Assembly: GCA_028282195.1 (NCBI GenBank)
Contig: JANQII010000190.1
Coordinates: 1-50,757, forward strand
DNA: 50,757 nucleotides
Direction: 5' to 3'
From: Prolixibacteraceae bacterium
GTDB taxonomy: Bacteria; Bacteroidota; Bacteroidia; Bacteroidales; Prolixibacteraceae
Shown here: positions 43,552-50,757 of the stretch, piece after piece
Numbering within the stretch: position 1 is the stretch's first letter
How the letters are laid out: every line of letters begins with the position of its first letter
Translations under genes and position numbers: made by a program
The notes under the pieces: generated by a model
Database searches by the model: none
Told to the model about the DNA's origin: nothing
The model's input: the letters and a program-made list of their open reading frames with translations, nothing else

Positions 43552-44349
43552 TTAATTTTTATCTTCAATTTCTTCCCCACACTTTGGACAGGTTATCTTA
43601 TGTTTCCTCTTATCTATTTTTTCCATAAATCCTGAACCAATGATTCCGGTAGGCAAAGCTACTAAACCAATTCCAAGAAATGCAACAAAGCCACTAATAA
43701 CCTTACCGAATGCGGTTACTGGATAAACATCACCATAACCAACAGTAGTTAGGGTTGCAATAGCCCACCAAAAACCAGCAAGTATATTTGGAAATTTATC
43801 TGGTTGAACATCTCTTTCTATGTAATAGATTAAGAATGATGAAACCAAAAGTGCTAAGAAAGTTACAAAAGCAGTTATTGTCAACTCTCCTTTTTTCTCT
43901 TTAATAACTGACCAAATAAGATTAAGTGAATTGTGATACCGATTGATTTTTAGAATTTGAAAAAATCTCATCAATCTAAGAATTCGCAAAAATCTCAAAT
44001 CTGCTTTAATCAAAAATGGAACATAAAATGGAAGAATCGCGAGTAAATCGATAACTCCATATCCTGAAAAAACAAATTTCAATATAGACTTTATTCGACT
44101 TGATGATGGGTGGCTCAAATCCGAAACATACAACCTCATTAAATATTCAATCGAGAATATTATTACAGAAATAAGTTCAAAGCTCCTAAGGAAACTACCG
44201 TAAAGTCTATTGATTTCAGGAATTGTTTCAAGAATAATCGCAATGACATTTAATAAAATCAAGGTCATGATTACATAATCAAAAATCAAATTCTGTCTTG
44301 ACCCATGAGAGCCCTTCTCAACAATTTGATATATTTTATTCTTGATCAT
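43552..44349 (-). CDS. Voltage-gated-type potassium channel (ion transporter family)
   Basis: 265 residues with six membrane helices. Arg119, Arg122, Arg125 and Arg128 repeat every third residue in an S4-like voltage sensor (LRFLRILRLMRFF). The pore loop carries the K+ filter TVGYGD at residues 202-207. The C-terminus CPKCGEEIEDKN is half of a zinc-ribbon motif. Its start overlaps the menD stop by 4 nt, implying translational coupling inside the menaquinone operon, which is not a usual men gene neighbour as far as I know. Confidence 0.92.
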   Translation of the reverse strand: MIKNKIYQIVEKGSHGSRQNLIFDYVIMTLILLNVIAIILETIPEINRLYGSFLRSFELISVIIFSIEYLMRLYVSDLSHPSSSRIKSILKFVFSGYGVIDLLAILPFYVPFLIKADLRFLRILRLMRFFQILKINRYHNSLNLIWSVIKEKKGELTITAFVTFLALLVSSFLIYYIERDVQPDKFPNILAGFWWAIATLTTVGYGDVYPVTAFGKVISGFVAFLGIGLVALPTGIIGSGFMEKIDKRKHKITCPKCGEEIEDKN

Positions 44350-46025
44350 TTTATATACTTAAACAATTCCCTGAAAATTTTACTATTCATTTCTGCATAA
44401 GTAAAAACCTCCAAAACAGCAGCTTTGTTTTGAGCAGGTGAATAAAAATCTTCTAAAGCGGATTTAAGTTCCCCTTCATTTTCTGCTTTGAAATAATCCA
44501 ATTCAAAAGTTCGGGCAATTCCTTCTGCCTTAAATTTATTCTCTGTGAAAAAATGCTCTTGAAAAGCCGGAGACTCTGAAGGTCCTTTTATCATTCCAAA
44601 AATATTTCCGCCTCTGTTATTTATTACAATTACCCGAAGATTGCTTCCTATATATTTGTTCCATAACGCATTAGAATCATAAAAAAACGATAAGTCCCCC
44701 AAAATAATGGTGTTCAATTTTTCAGATTCTGATGCAAAACCAACAGCTGTTGACAAAGGGCCATCAATCCCGGCAGTACCACGATTTCCATGATATTCAA
44801 CATTGCTGGCAGAATCGCAAAGCAATGCATATCTGACCGGGGAACTATTGCCCAAATGTAAAATAGAATCTTCAGGAAGGGTTTTTAGTATTTGATCAAA
44901 AACTTTCAAATCACAAAAATTCGTTTGTTGAATAAACTCATTACGCAACTGAGTGACCTCAGTTTCTTTCGTTTTCCAACTTTTTTGAAAATGGTTTTCT
45001 TTTGAATCAACAGTATCTAAAAGCTGTTCAAAAAAATCGGAAGTCTCAACATTCAAAACTTTTGTAAGTGACTGATACGTATCAAAATGTTCATTTGAAA
45101 AACTTAAGTGCCAATGGCTCTCAGGTTGGTATTTTCTTAGGAATTGCTTAAGTGATTTTGAAACAAACTGCCCCCCTAAACTAATCAGTAAACCGGGTTG
45201 GTATTTTTCAACTTCATCCGCTAAAAATGCAGGCATCAACAAATCGACAGCCTTGCAAAACGACGGGTGGTTTAAATTTGAAAGATGTTCTGCCAAAACA
45301 ACCGCTCCGGTTCGATCTGCAAAATCAACCAGCAAGTTTTCCAACTTGGGATTGGTGAATTGTTGCCCGGCCAGAATCAAAACTTTCTCAGACTGATTAT
45401 ATTCAGAAGCCAATTTCAGCAATTCTTCTTCTGATATTTTTGCTTCAACCTTCAGTTGATCGATAACTTTAACTTCAGGAAGCTTTTTATCAAGCAAATC
45501 ATGCAGCGGTTCTTCCAACGGAATATTTATATGAACAGGTCCCGGAGTACCTTCAATGGCTTTGTTGATACATTCGTTAATCCATCTCCCTGCAAACCAC
45601 AACTCTTTCTCAGATTCGCCTAAGGGAAGACTAACTTCTTTTTTTGTAAAATCCTGATAGATATTTTTCTGATTGATGCATTGGCTTTCGGCCTGATCAA
45701 TCCAATAATCAGGTCGATCAGCAGTTAACACAATCAAGGGTACATTTAAATAATAGGCTTCTGCAACTGCAGGGGCATAATTCAAAGTCGCAGTCCCGGA
45801 GCTGCACAGCAAAACAACAGGTTTCTGTTTGGCCTGAGAGAGGCCAATTGCAAAATAGGCAGCACTCCGTTCATCAACAATATTGCGGCAATTAAAATTG
45901 TCCGATCCTGCAAAGGTATGTGCTAACGGCCCGCTTCGTGAACCTGGAGAAATGATCAGGTCGTTGATCCCTTTTGCTGCCAGAATGGAAGCAAGTTGCT
46001 GAATATGTTTTTTGTTTGATATCAT
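44346..46025 (-). CDS. menD: SEPHCHC synthase
   Basis: 559-residue thiamine-diphosphate enzyme joining isochorismate and 2-oxoglutarate. The N-terminal ISPGSRSGPLAHTF and RSAAYFAIGLSQ blocks, the central Rossmann domain, and the TPP/Mg motif GDLSFFYDSNALWNKY...NNRGGNIFGMI fit MenD. It overlaps menF by 4 nt and the downstream channel by 4 nt. Confidence 0.95.
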   Translation of the reverse strand: MISNKKHIQQLASILAAKGINDLIISPGSRSGPLAHTFAGSDNFNCRNIVDERSAAYFAIGLSQAKQKPVVLLCSSGTATLNYAPAVAEAYYLNVPLIVLTADRPDYWIDQAESQCINQKNIYQDFTKKEVSLPLGESEKELWFAGRWINECINKAIEGTPGPVHINIPLEEPLHDLLDKKLPEVKVIDQLKVEAKISEEELLKLASEYNQSEKVLILAGQQFTNPKLENLLVDFADRTGAVVLAEHLSNLNHPSFCKAVDLLMPAFLADEVEKYQPGLLISLGGQFVSKSLKQFLRKYQPESHWHLSFSNEHFDTYQSLTKVLNVETSDFFEQLLDTVDSKENHFQKSWKTKETEVTQLRNEFIQQTNFCDLKVFDQILKTLPEDSILHLGNSSPVRYALLCDSASNVEYHGNRGTAGIDGPLSTAVGFASESEKLNTIILGDLSFFYDSNALWNKYIGSNLRVIVINNRGGNIFGMIKGPSESPAFQEHFFTENKFKAEGIARTFELDYFKAENEGELKSALEDFYSPAQNKAAVLEVFTYAEMNSKIFRELFKYIK

Positions 46026-47134
46026 TTAGTTTGAACAGCATCAATGGCCGACAACAAGGTTTTTGCTTTATGATTGATTTCTTCCCACTCTTCCTGCGGA
46101 ACTGAACGGGAAGTAATTCCACCGCCGGAATACAAAATGTATTTATCGGAAATGATTTCCATACAACGCAAATTTACAAATAATCTGACTGAACTATTTA
46201 GTCGCCACGGGCCAAGATAACCTGTGTAATACCTTCGATTATGCTTTTCGATTTTTGAAATAAATTTATCAGCTTTTGATTTTGGTAAACCACATACGGC
46301 AGGTGTTGGATGTAAATCAGCAATAAAATCCCCCAACTTATCAGCTATCTTTTTGGAAGGGAACATAAAGCTTGTTTTGAGATGTGCCACCTTCCCACTC
46401 TCCATGGTATCTGGTCCTTGCGTTGTATACGGGTGAATGTCAAACCGATAAAAAACATCCAGCATATAACGGGAAACAAAAGCCTGCTCCTCAATGTCCT
46501 TAGTATGCCAGGAGTAGTCTGAATCACTTTTACGGGATTGGGTACCTGCCAGTGAAACCGTTTCCATGGTTTTACCGTGCGATTCCAAAAGAACTTCCGG
46601 GGTAGCACCCATCCAAATTCCGGCCTGAGGCAAATTAACCAGATAAACAAAAGCGTTCGGTGTCTGATTTAAGAGTTCCAGGAATAATTTGCCAGTTGAT
46701 TCTTCTTTTCGATGTTTTGCAATCAAACGCGAAACAATAACCTTGGCCAGTTTGGTCGATTTTATTTCCTCAATGGTTTGCTCAACGTCCTTTAAGTAAT
46801 CTTCATGTTCGATAAAAAACAAATCCCTGCCTGGATTTTTTTCATCAATATGGTCAAACGATTCAACATCAAATGAAAGTATTGAATCATATCCTTTTAA
46901 GAGTTTTCCGGGTTTTAACAATACTACCGGTACATCTTTACTGATACGGAAAGGGGCAAAAACAAAACCCTCCTGTCCATTTAATTTATTGAAATCAGTC
47001 GGGTATGTAATATCATTTTTATCCCCTATAAGAATTTCGGGAACATTATTATTGGGAAAGAACCAGGCGGCAAAAGGCCTGTTTTTTAAAATTAATTCAT
47101 CAATTAGACTGCTGTATGCGCTTTTTCTATCCAT
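46022..47134 (-). CDS. menF: Isochorismate synthase
   Basis: 370-residue chorismate-binding enzyme making isochorismate, the entry step of menaquinone synthesis. Visible signatures are LAKVIVSRLIAKHR, GATPEVLLESHG, VSLAGTQSRK, HLKTSFMFP and the catalytic-site block LHPTPAVCGLPK. It overlaps the upstream thioesterase gene by 8 nt. Confidence 0.94.
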   Translation of the reverse strand: MDRKSAYSSLIDELILKNRPFAAWFFPNNNVPEILIGDKNDITYPTDFNKLNGQEGFVFAPFRISKDVPVVLLKPGKLLKGYDSILSFDVESFDHIDEKNPGRDLFFIEHEDYLKDVEQTIEEIKSTKLAKVIVSRLIAKHRKEESTGKLFLELLNQTPNAFVYLVNLPQAGIWMGATPEVLLESHGKTMETVSLAGTQSRKSDSDYSWHTKDIEEQAFVSRYMLDVFYRFDIHPYTTQGPDTMESGKVAHLKTSFMFPSKKIADKLGDFIADLHPTPAVCGLPKSKADKFISKIEKHNRRYYTGYLGPWRLNSSVRLFVNLRCMEIISDKYILYSGGGITSRSVPQEEWEEINHKAKTLLSAIDAVQTK

Positions 47135-47561
47135 TCCTTTTCACAATCATATTCGTAACCCGTATACTGGAAACAAGCTTACCATCTCCATTGGTAACAT
47201 CAACATTCCAAATATGTGTCTGGTTTCCCCGATGAACAATTTTAGCGGTAGCTTTTACAGTGCCACTTTTAACGATTCCTGTATGGTTACCATTAACCTG
47301 AATACCTAAAACATCAAATTCATTTAAATTTACAAGGAGCAAACTGCCTAAACCTGCCAGTGATTCGGCCATGGCAAGATTGGCTCCTCCATGCAATATC
47401 CCGTCAGGCCTGCAAGTCTTCTCATTTACTTCCATTTTTGCTTCAACTTCTCCCTCCGAAATCTTAGCTATTTCGATACCAAGATTCCCTACCAAACTTT
47501 TCTGAACTGCCTGGTTGATAAATTCAAGCGGAGTGTCCGCTTTTAAAGCACTAACGTCCAT
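47127..47561 (-). CDS. Hotdog-fold thioesterase (PaaI/MenI-like, probable DHNA-CoA hydrolase)
   Basis: 144 residues of hotdog fold with HGGANLAMAESLAGLGS on the central helix; the Glu there is the usual catalytic carboxylate. GIQVNGNHTGIVKSG follows. As first gene of the men operon, overlapping menF, it is a good candidate for hydrolysis of 1,4-dihydroxy-2-naphthoyl-CoA. The family also includes phenylacetyl-CoA thioesterases, so the role rests on context. Confidence 0.85.
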   Translation of the reverse strand: MDVSALKADTPLEFINQAVQKSLVGNLGIEIAKISEGEVEAKMEVNEKTCRPDGILHGGANLAMAESLAGLGSLLLVNLNEFDVLGIQVNGNHTGIVKSGTVKATAKIVHRGNQTHIWNVDVTNGDGKLVSSIRVTNMIVKRNG

Positions 47562-47616
47562 TCTGAAAATTTTAGATTTAACTGCTTAAAAATAGTGCTA
47601 AGTTTTTATTAACAAA

Positions 47617-47649
47617 AAGACTTCTACCCATTTTACAAGTAGAAGTCTT
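47617..47649 (-). terminator. Terminator of the third GH36-like gene
   Basis: A perfect 11-bp stem (AAGACTTCTAC with GTAGAAGTCTT) is followed by TTTTTG on the minus strand, about 20 nt past the stop codon. Confidence 0.8.
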
Positions 47650-47669
47650 CATGATGATACATGTCCTGT

Positions 47670-49790
47670 TTATTTTTCGCGAGCGAATTTCTTATAAAAT
47701 TTTTTTAAAGACACCCCGCTGATCGCCAAATCTTCCGGTGGATTGGAATTATTATCACCGAGGAAAAGCAGCTTCGATTCATGCTTCTGCAGGGTAACTG
47801 TAATTTGGTTGAGTTTGCCCAAACCACTGCTTTTACCCAGTTCCCATAAATAAACCCAGGCATTCCTGTGCCCAATAAGCTCATCAATGGTATAGGATTC
47901 CTGCATCATCTCATCAGAATCATTAAAAATAAGCAAACCCCAGCCTCTTGGATCTTTATGACGACGAAGGGCTACTTTGAACTTTTTATCTTCTCCCCAG
48001 AAAGGAAGAGTTGCACTCTGTGGCCGTTCCTGTGGCTGAAGCAAACGCCATCTTTGCAACTGATCTTCGCTCCAGGTTGAGAACCTGTCAGAAGTACTTA
48101 CAACGCCTCCAAGTATTCCATTCCAAAGTGCCAGGCTGTTTTTCTGTGTTTCGTTCAAATCAGAGTTGACATCCCTTAGATAAATTACATCAGGGTCGTT
48201 TTGCCAAAAAACATTATTGAAATACTGCGTGTAATAAGTCTCATTAATCATGTTGCCAACTCCCTGCTCTGTCCATGAACTTTCTACATCATTGCCAACA
48301 CGCATGGAGTCAACAAATCCGATCATGGGAGCAAACGGGGAAATACTTGATGCCCAAAAACTACCAGCACCAATTTCTTCACGAATAACCTTTAGGATAT
48401 CTGTAAAAATCTGGACTGAAGTCTTACCCGTTTCGTAGCGCTTAATATTGCTGCTTTCTTTAAGCCCCCAATCCATAAAATCGGTTTTATAATAGGTGAA
48501 ACCCATTTTACGGAAAGTTCTAAAAACTTTTTGAATATATCGTTTCACATCCGGATGACTTCCATCAAGCGCATAATGCTTACCATCTTTATGACTTTCA
48601 TCCCATTGAGGTATCGGGTTTCCGTCAAGGTCCTGAATCAGCCAGTTTTTATGTCTGCGATAAACTTTACTCTTTTCATCAACCATGAAAGGTGCAACCC
48701 AGATTCCGGCACGATATCCTCGTTGAAAGATTTCCCTTGCCGCTACTTCCATCCCTTTTGGCCAATTGTCGTTAGGTTCCAACCAGTCCCCGTGTTTACA
48801 ATAGCCGTCATCAATAAGAACTGTATGCAAAGGAACTTTCGGGTCAATTTCATCAAGGGTCCTTAAGTGTTCAACAAGCATGTCAAAATTGAAGTCCTTC
48901 CCGGACTCACTCCATGAACACCAATGATAACTGGTTTTAGAATCTTTGCGGGCTTCTATATTCTCAGAAATATTCCATGCTAAATGGCGCAATGTTTCAA
49001 ATGGCCTGTTCCCATAAAAAATGAAAATATCAGGAAGTTTGATGAAATCATCTTTTAGAGGAATATTCTCCGTAACAAATCCAGTTTCGTAAAAAATAGA
49101 TTCTTTATCGGGGTTTCTATCCAGCAAACCACTTCTGTGGGGCTTGTTAAATACAGTACTCCGCTGAATAAAATCATGCTGTTCATAACAACCTACAGCA
49201 ATCGTATCCTGATTTTCAGCAACAAGTGCTGAGGTAAGGTATGAACCGTATGACCAGGCCTGTTCCCCAAGATTATTGCCCCATTCCTGAGTAGAAGGTT
49301 TTGGAAATTCGAATAAGCCTGATTGTCCACCAAACCCAAAGCCTTGCTTGAAGAATTTTTTTACTCCATTAATCCTGGCTTCTCCCAACGGGCAAAACCA
49401 ATAAGGAGCCTTACGCATTCCACTTAGTTCAGCACCTATGGATACCGAACCTGAATTAACTTTTAGGTCAAGCATCACAAATCCCTGGTCAAGCTGATAG
49501 ATAATCCGCTTGCCTTTGGGTGAATCGCCCATATAGGTATTACGTATAAAAATACTCTGTCCGTCAATTGTGGGGCGGCAATTTGTTAATCGAATATTTC
49601 CAGCTACCAAATCAAAAGTCCCATCTCCATGTAAAATCCACTCTGGTTTACCCAATCTGAATTTTAGCATAGACAGGTTTGTTTCTGCGTCTATTGCCTG
49701 AGAAAACAATGGCATTGCAACATAACCTGCTCCAACTCCTGCGGCCATCAATTTTATAAAATTTCTCCGCTCAATAGGTTTTGAAGTCAT
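47670..49790 (-). CDS. GH36-like alpha-galactosidase family enzyme with Tat-type signal
   Basis: 706 residues. The start ERRNFIKLMAAGVGAGY is twin-arginine-like, so it is probably exported folded. An N-terminal beta domain is followed by a barrel with HTVLIDDGYCKHGDW, RAGIWVAPFMVD, YYKTDFMDWG (probable nucleophile Asp) and DSMRVGNDV (probable acid/base region). That layout is closer to classical GH36 than the two enzymes at 1.9-6.1 kb. It is monocistronic, lies between the men operon and a DUF4395 gene, and has no SusCD partner here. Alpha-galactosidase is the best prediction. Confidence 0.83.
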   Translation of the reverse strand: MTSKPIERRNFIKLMAAGVGAGYVAMPLFSQAIDAETNLSMLKFRLGKPEWILHGDGTFDLVAGNIRLTNCRPTIDGQSIFIRNTYMGDSPKGKRIIYQLDQGFVMLDLKVNSGSVSIGAELSGMRKAPYWFCPLGEARINGVKKFFKQGFGFGGQSGLFEFPKPSTQEWGNNLGEQAWSYGSYLTSALVAENQDTIAVGCYEQHDFIQRSTVFNKPHRSGLLDRNPDKESIFYETGFVTENIPLKDDFIKLPDIFIFYGNRPFETLRHLAWNISENIEARKDSKTSYHWCSWSESGKDFNFDMLVEHLRTLDEIDPKVPLHTVLIDDGYCKHGDWLEPNDNWPKGMEVAAREIFQRGYRAGIWVAPFMVDEKSKVYRRHKNWLIQDLDGNPIPQWDESHKDGKHYALDGSHPDVKRYIQKVFRTFRKMGFTYYKTDFMDWGLKESSNIKRYETGKTSVQIFTDILKVIREEIGAGSFWASSISPFAPMIGFVDSMRVGNDVESSWTEQGVGNMINETYYTQYFNNVFWQNDPDVIYLRDVNSDLNETQKNSLALWNGILGGVVSTSDRFSTWSEDQLQRWRLLQPQERPQSATLPFWGEDKKFKVALRRHKDPRGWGLLIFNDSDEMMQESYTIDELIGHRNAWVYLWELGKSSGLGKLNQITVTLQKHESKLLFLGDNNSNPPEDLAISGVSLKKFYKKFAREK

Positions 49791-50159
49791 ATATTTCGTA
49801 GTAGTTAAGTTAGATTAAGATGTAAAATTAACAACTTTTAACATATCCAACATCATTAATTTCAAAAAGATTAAATTCAATCAAATCGCTTAAAAACAGC
49901 CAATTACTACAACATATGTTATAAAAAACATTCTCATCCCTTAAAAAAGAAGTCATTTTTAAGCGCAATATTGCCTAACAGTTTCTAATAGTTGTTGCTT
50001 CTTTTTATAGCTTATAGCCACAATAATTGATCCAATCCATTTAAATTTTGACATTCTATAGCCTTTGAATTGAAGCTATTTGAATATGAAGAAACTATTA
50101 ACTATGCAAATTGTTATTTAGAATAAATAATTCACAAAAAAGATATTTTTGTCTTTTAA
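49791..50159. other. Gene-free intergenic region
   Basis: This AT-rich divergent spacer separates the GH36-like gene from the DUF4395 gene. I see no ORF, RNA gene or strong hairpin. It should hold the GH36-like promoter, but no clear TAnnTTTG box was found on the minus strand. Confidence 0.5.
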
Positions 50160-50194
50160 TTGACAATTGCCGTTATATACTAATTCTATATTTG
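50160..50194 (+). promoter_or_regulatory. Candidate promoter of the DUF4395 gene
   Basis: TATATTTG at 50187-50194 matches TAnnTTTG. TTG triplets at 50160-50162 and 50167-50169 give spacings of 24 and 17 nt, either side of the usual 19-21. The start codon is 22 nt further on. Confidence 0.45.
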
Positions 50195-50216
50195 AGGCAA
50201 TACAAAACATTAAGCT

Positions 50217-50657
50217 ATGAAGAACATTTTATGCCCTATATCGGATGAACGAATTAACGAGCAAGTTACCAGGCTGAATGCTTTATTTGTCATTCTTACA
50301 GTTGTAATGGCCTTCACACTAAATTCAGCATTGTTTCTTGTTTTTCTTGTCGCTGATTTTTACATACGTGCTTTTACAAAATTAAAATACAGCCCAATTA
50401 GCTACTTGAGCTCAAGTTTGAGCAATGCCCTTAACTTGCCTTTGAAACAAATTGACAAAGCCCCAAAGATATTTGCAGCAAGGTTAGGCCTTATAATGTC
50501 AGCACTTATTACAATATTATTCCTTCTTAATTTCACTGTTGCTTCAATTCTTGTTGCCGGAATATTGGTATTCTTTGCTGGCCTTGAGTTTGCCTTTGCC
50601 ATTTGTGCCGGCTGTACCATCTATACGTATATCGTTCTTCCGTTTTATAAAGATTAA
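50217..50657 (+). CDS. DUF4395 family membrane protein
   Basis: 146 residues. The family start CPISDERINEQVTRLNALFV is followed by hydrophobic segments around residues 25-50, 92-112 and 115-140. A conserved Cys pair near the end (FAICAGCTIYTYI) resembles a thiol motif at the membrane and is typical of the family. The function is unknown; some DUF4395 proteins occur beside thioredoxin-like genes, but none is adjacent here. Positions 50658-50757 show no further gene. Confidence 0.88.
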   Translation: MKNILCPISDERINEQVTRLNALFVILTVVMAFTLNSALFLVFLVADFYIRAFTKLKYSPISYLSSSLSNALNLPLKQIDKAPKIFAARLGLIMSALITILFLLNFTVASILVAGILVFFAGLEFAFAICAGCTIYTYIVLPFYKD

Positions 50658-50757
50658 TAATTCATGTGAATCAAGGGTTGAAGCTGAATATTCAGGGAAA
50701 TCCTTGATTTGACCTCTTCCGATTCGGTTGATAGGCTGATTGTGCAAGGTGTTATCA

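Overview
The window looks like chromosomal DNA of a Bacteroidota species, probably an environmental or marine member of the Marinilabiliales/Prolixibacteraceae type (inference). The evidence is SusC/SusD pairs with FecR/ECF-sigma regulators, a split menaquinone operon of Bacteroidota type, TAnnTTTG-like -7 boxes, a zinc-less DksA-like protein, and lipoboxes on many exported proteins.

Region 1 (about 0.2-12.9 kb, all minus strand) is a polysaccharide utilisation locus. In transcription order it holds ECF sigma, FecR anti-sigma, SusC, SusD, two tandem GH36-like glycosidases and a Cys-type sulfatase, which suggests a sulfated alpha-galactoside or galactan substrate. Immediately behind the sulfatase stop codon, in the same frame, lies the last third of a deoxyhypusine-synthase-like gene. 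This appears to be a remnant cut by the arrival of the locus.

Region 2 (12.9-15.1 kb) has a decayed, mostly gene-free stretch and an AlbA_2/HATPase/winged-helix protein carrying twelve QQEL units encoded by a 12-bp tandem repeat.

Region 3 (15.3-27.7 kb) is a divergent locus. A periplasmic thioredoxin-TPR protein and an M16 metallopeptidase face an ECF sigma, FecR, SusC, SusD and lipoprotein set. It is best read as peptide capture and processing.

Region 4 (27.9-33.6 kb) is housekeeping: ileS, a TraR/DksA protein and lspA, then a CAT-anticodon tRNA beside a degenerate tRNA copy and a 17-nt anticodon-arm fragment. The ileS gene carries an in-frame insertion of about 147 codons encoding an intact-looking DUF559 nuclease domain, bounded by GC-rich inverted and palindromic ends. 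I regard this as the most striking feature of the window.

Region 5 (33.7-37.5 kb) has a putative outer-membrane protein, a Tat-exported Gfo/Idh/MocA oxidoreductase, and a fusion of a tetraheme NapC/NirT-type cytochrome with a SUMF1 fold that lacks the FGE cysteines. About 1 kb without genes follows, containing simple repeats and a compound hairpin.

Region 6 (38.3-47.6 kb) is a menaquinone operon: hotdog thioesterase, menF, menD, a voltage-gated-type K+ channel, menB, an AAA ATPase, menA, menC and menE. Two non-pathway genes are embedded in it, and a degenerate repeat has inserted in frame into menE.

Region 7 (47.6-50.7 kb) holds a third GH36-like enzyme with a Tat-like signal and a DUF4395 membrane protein.
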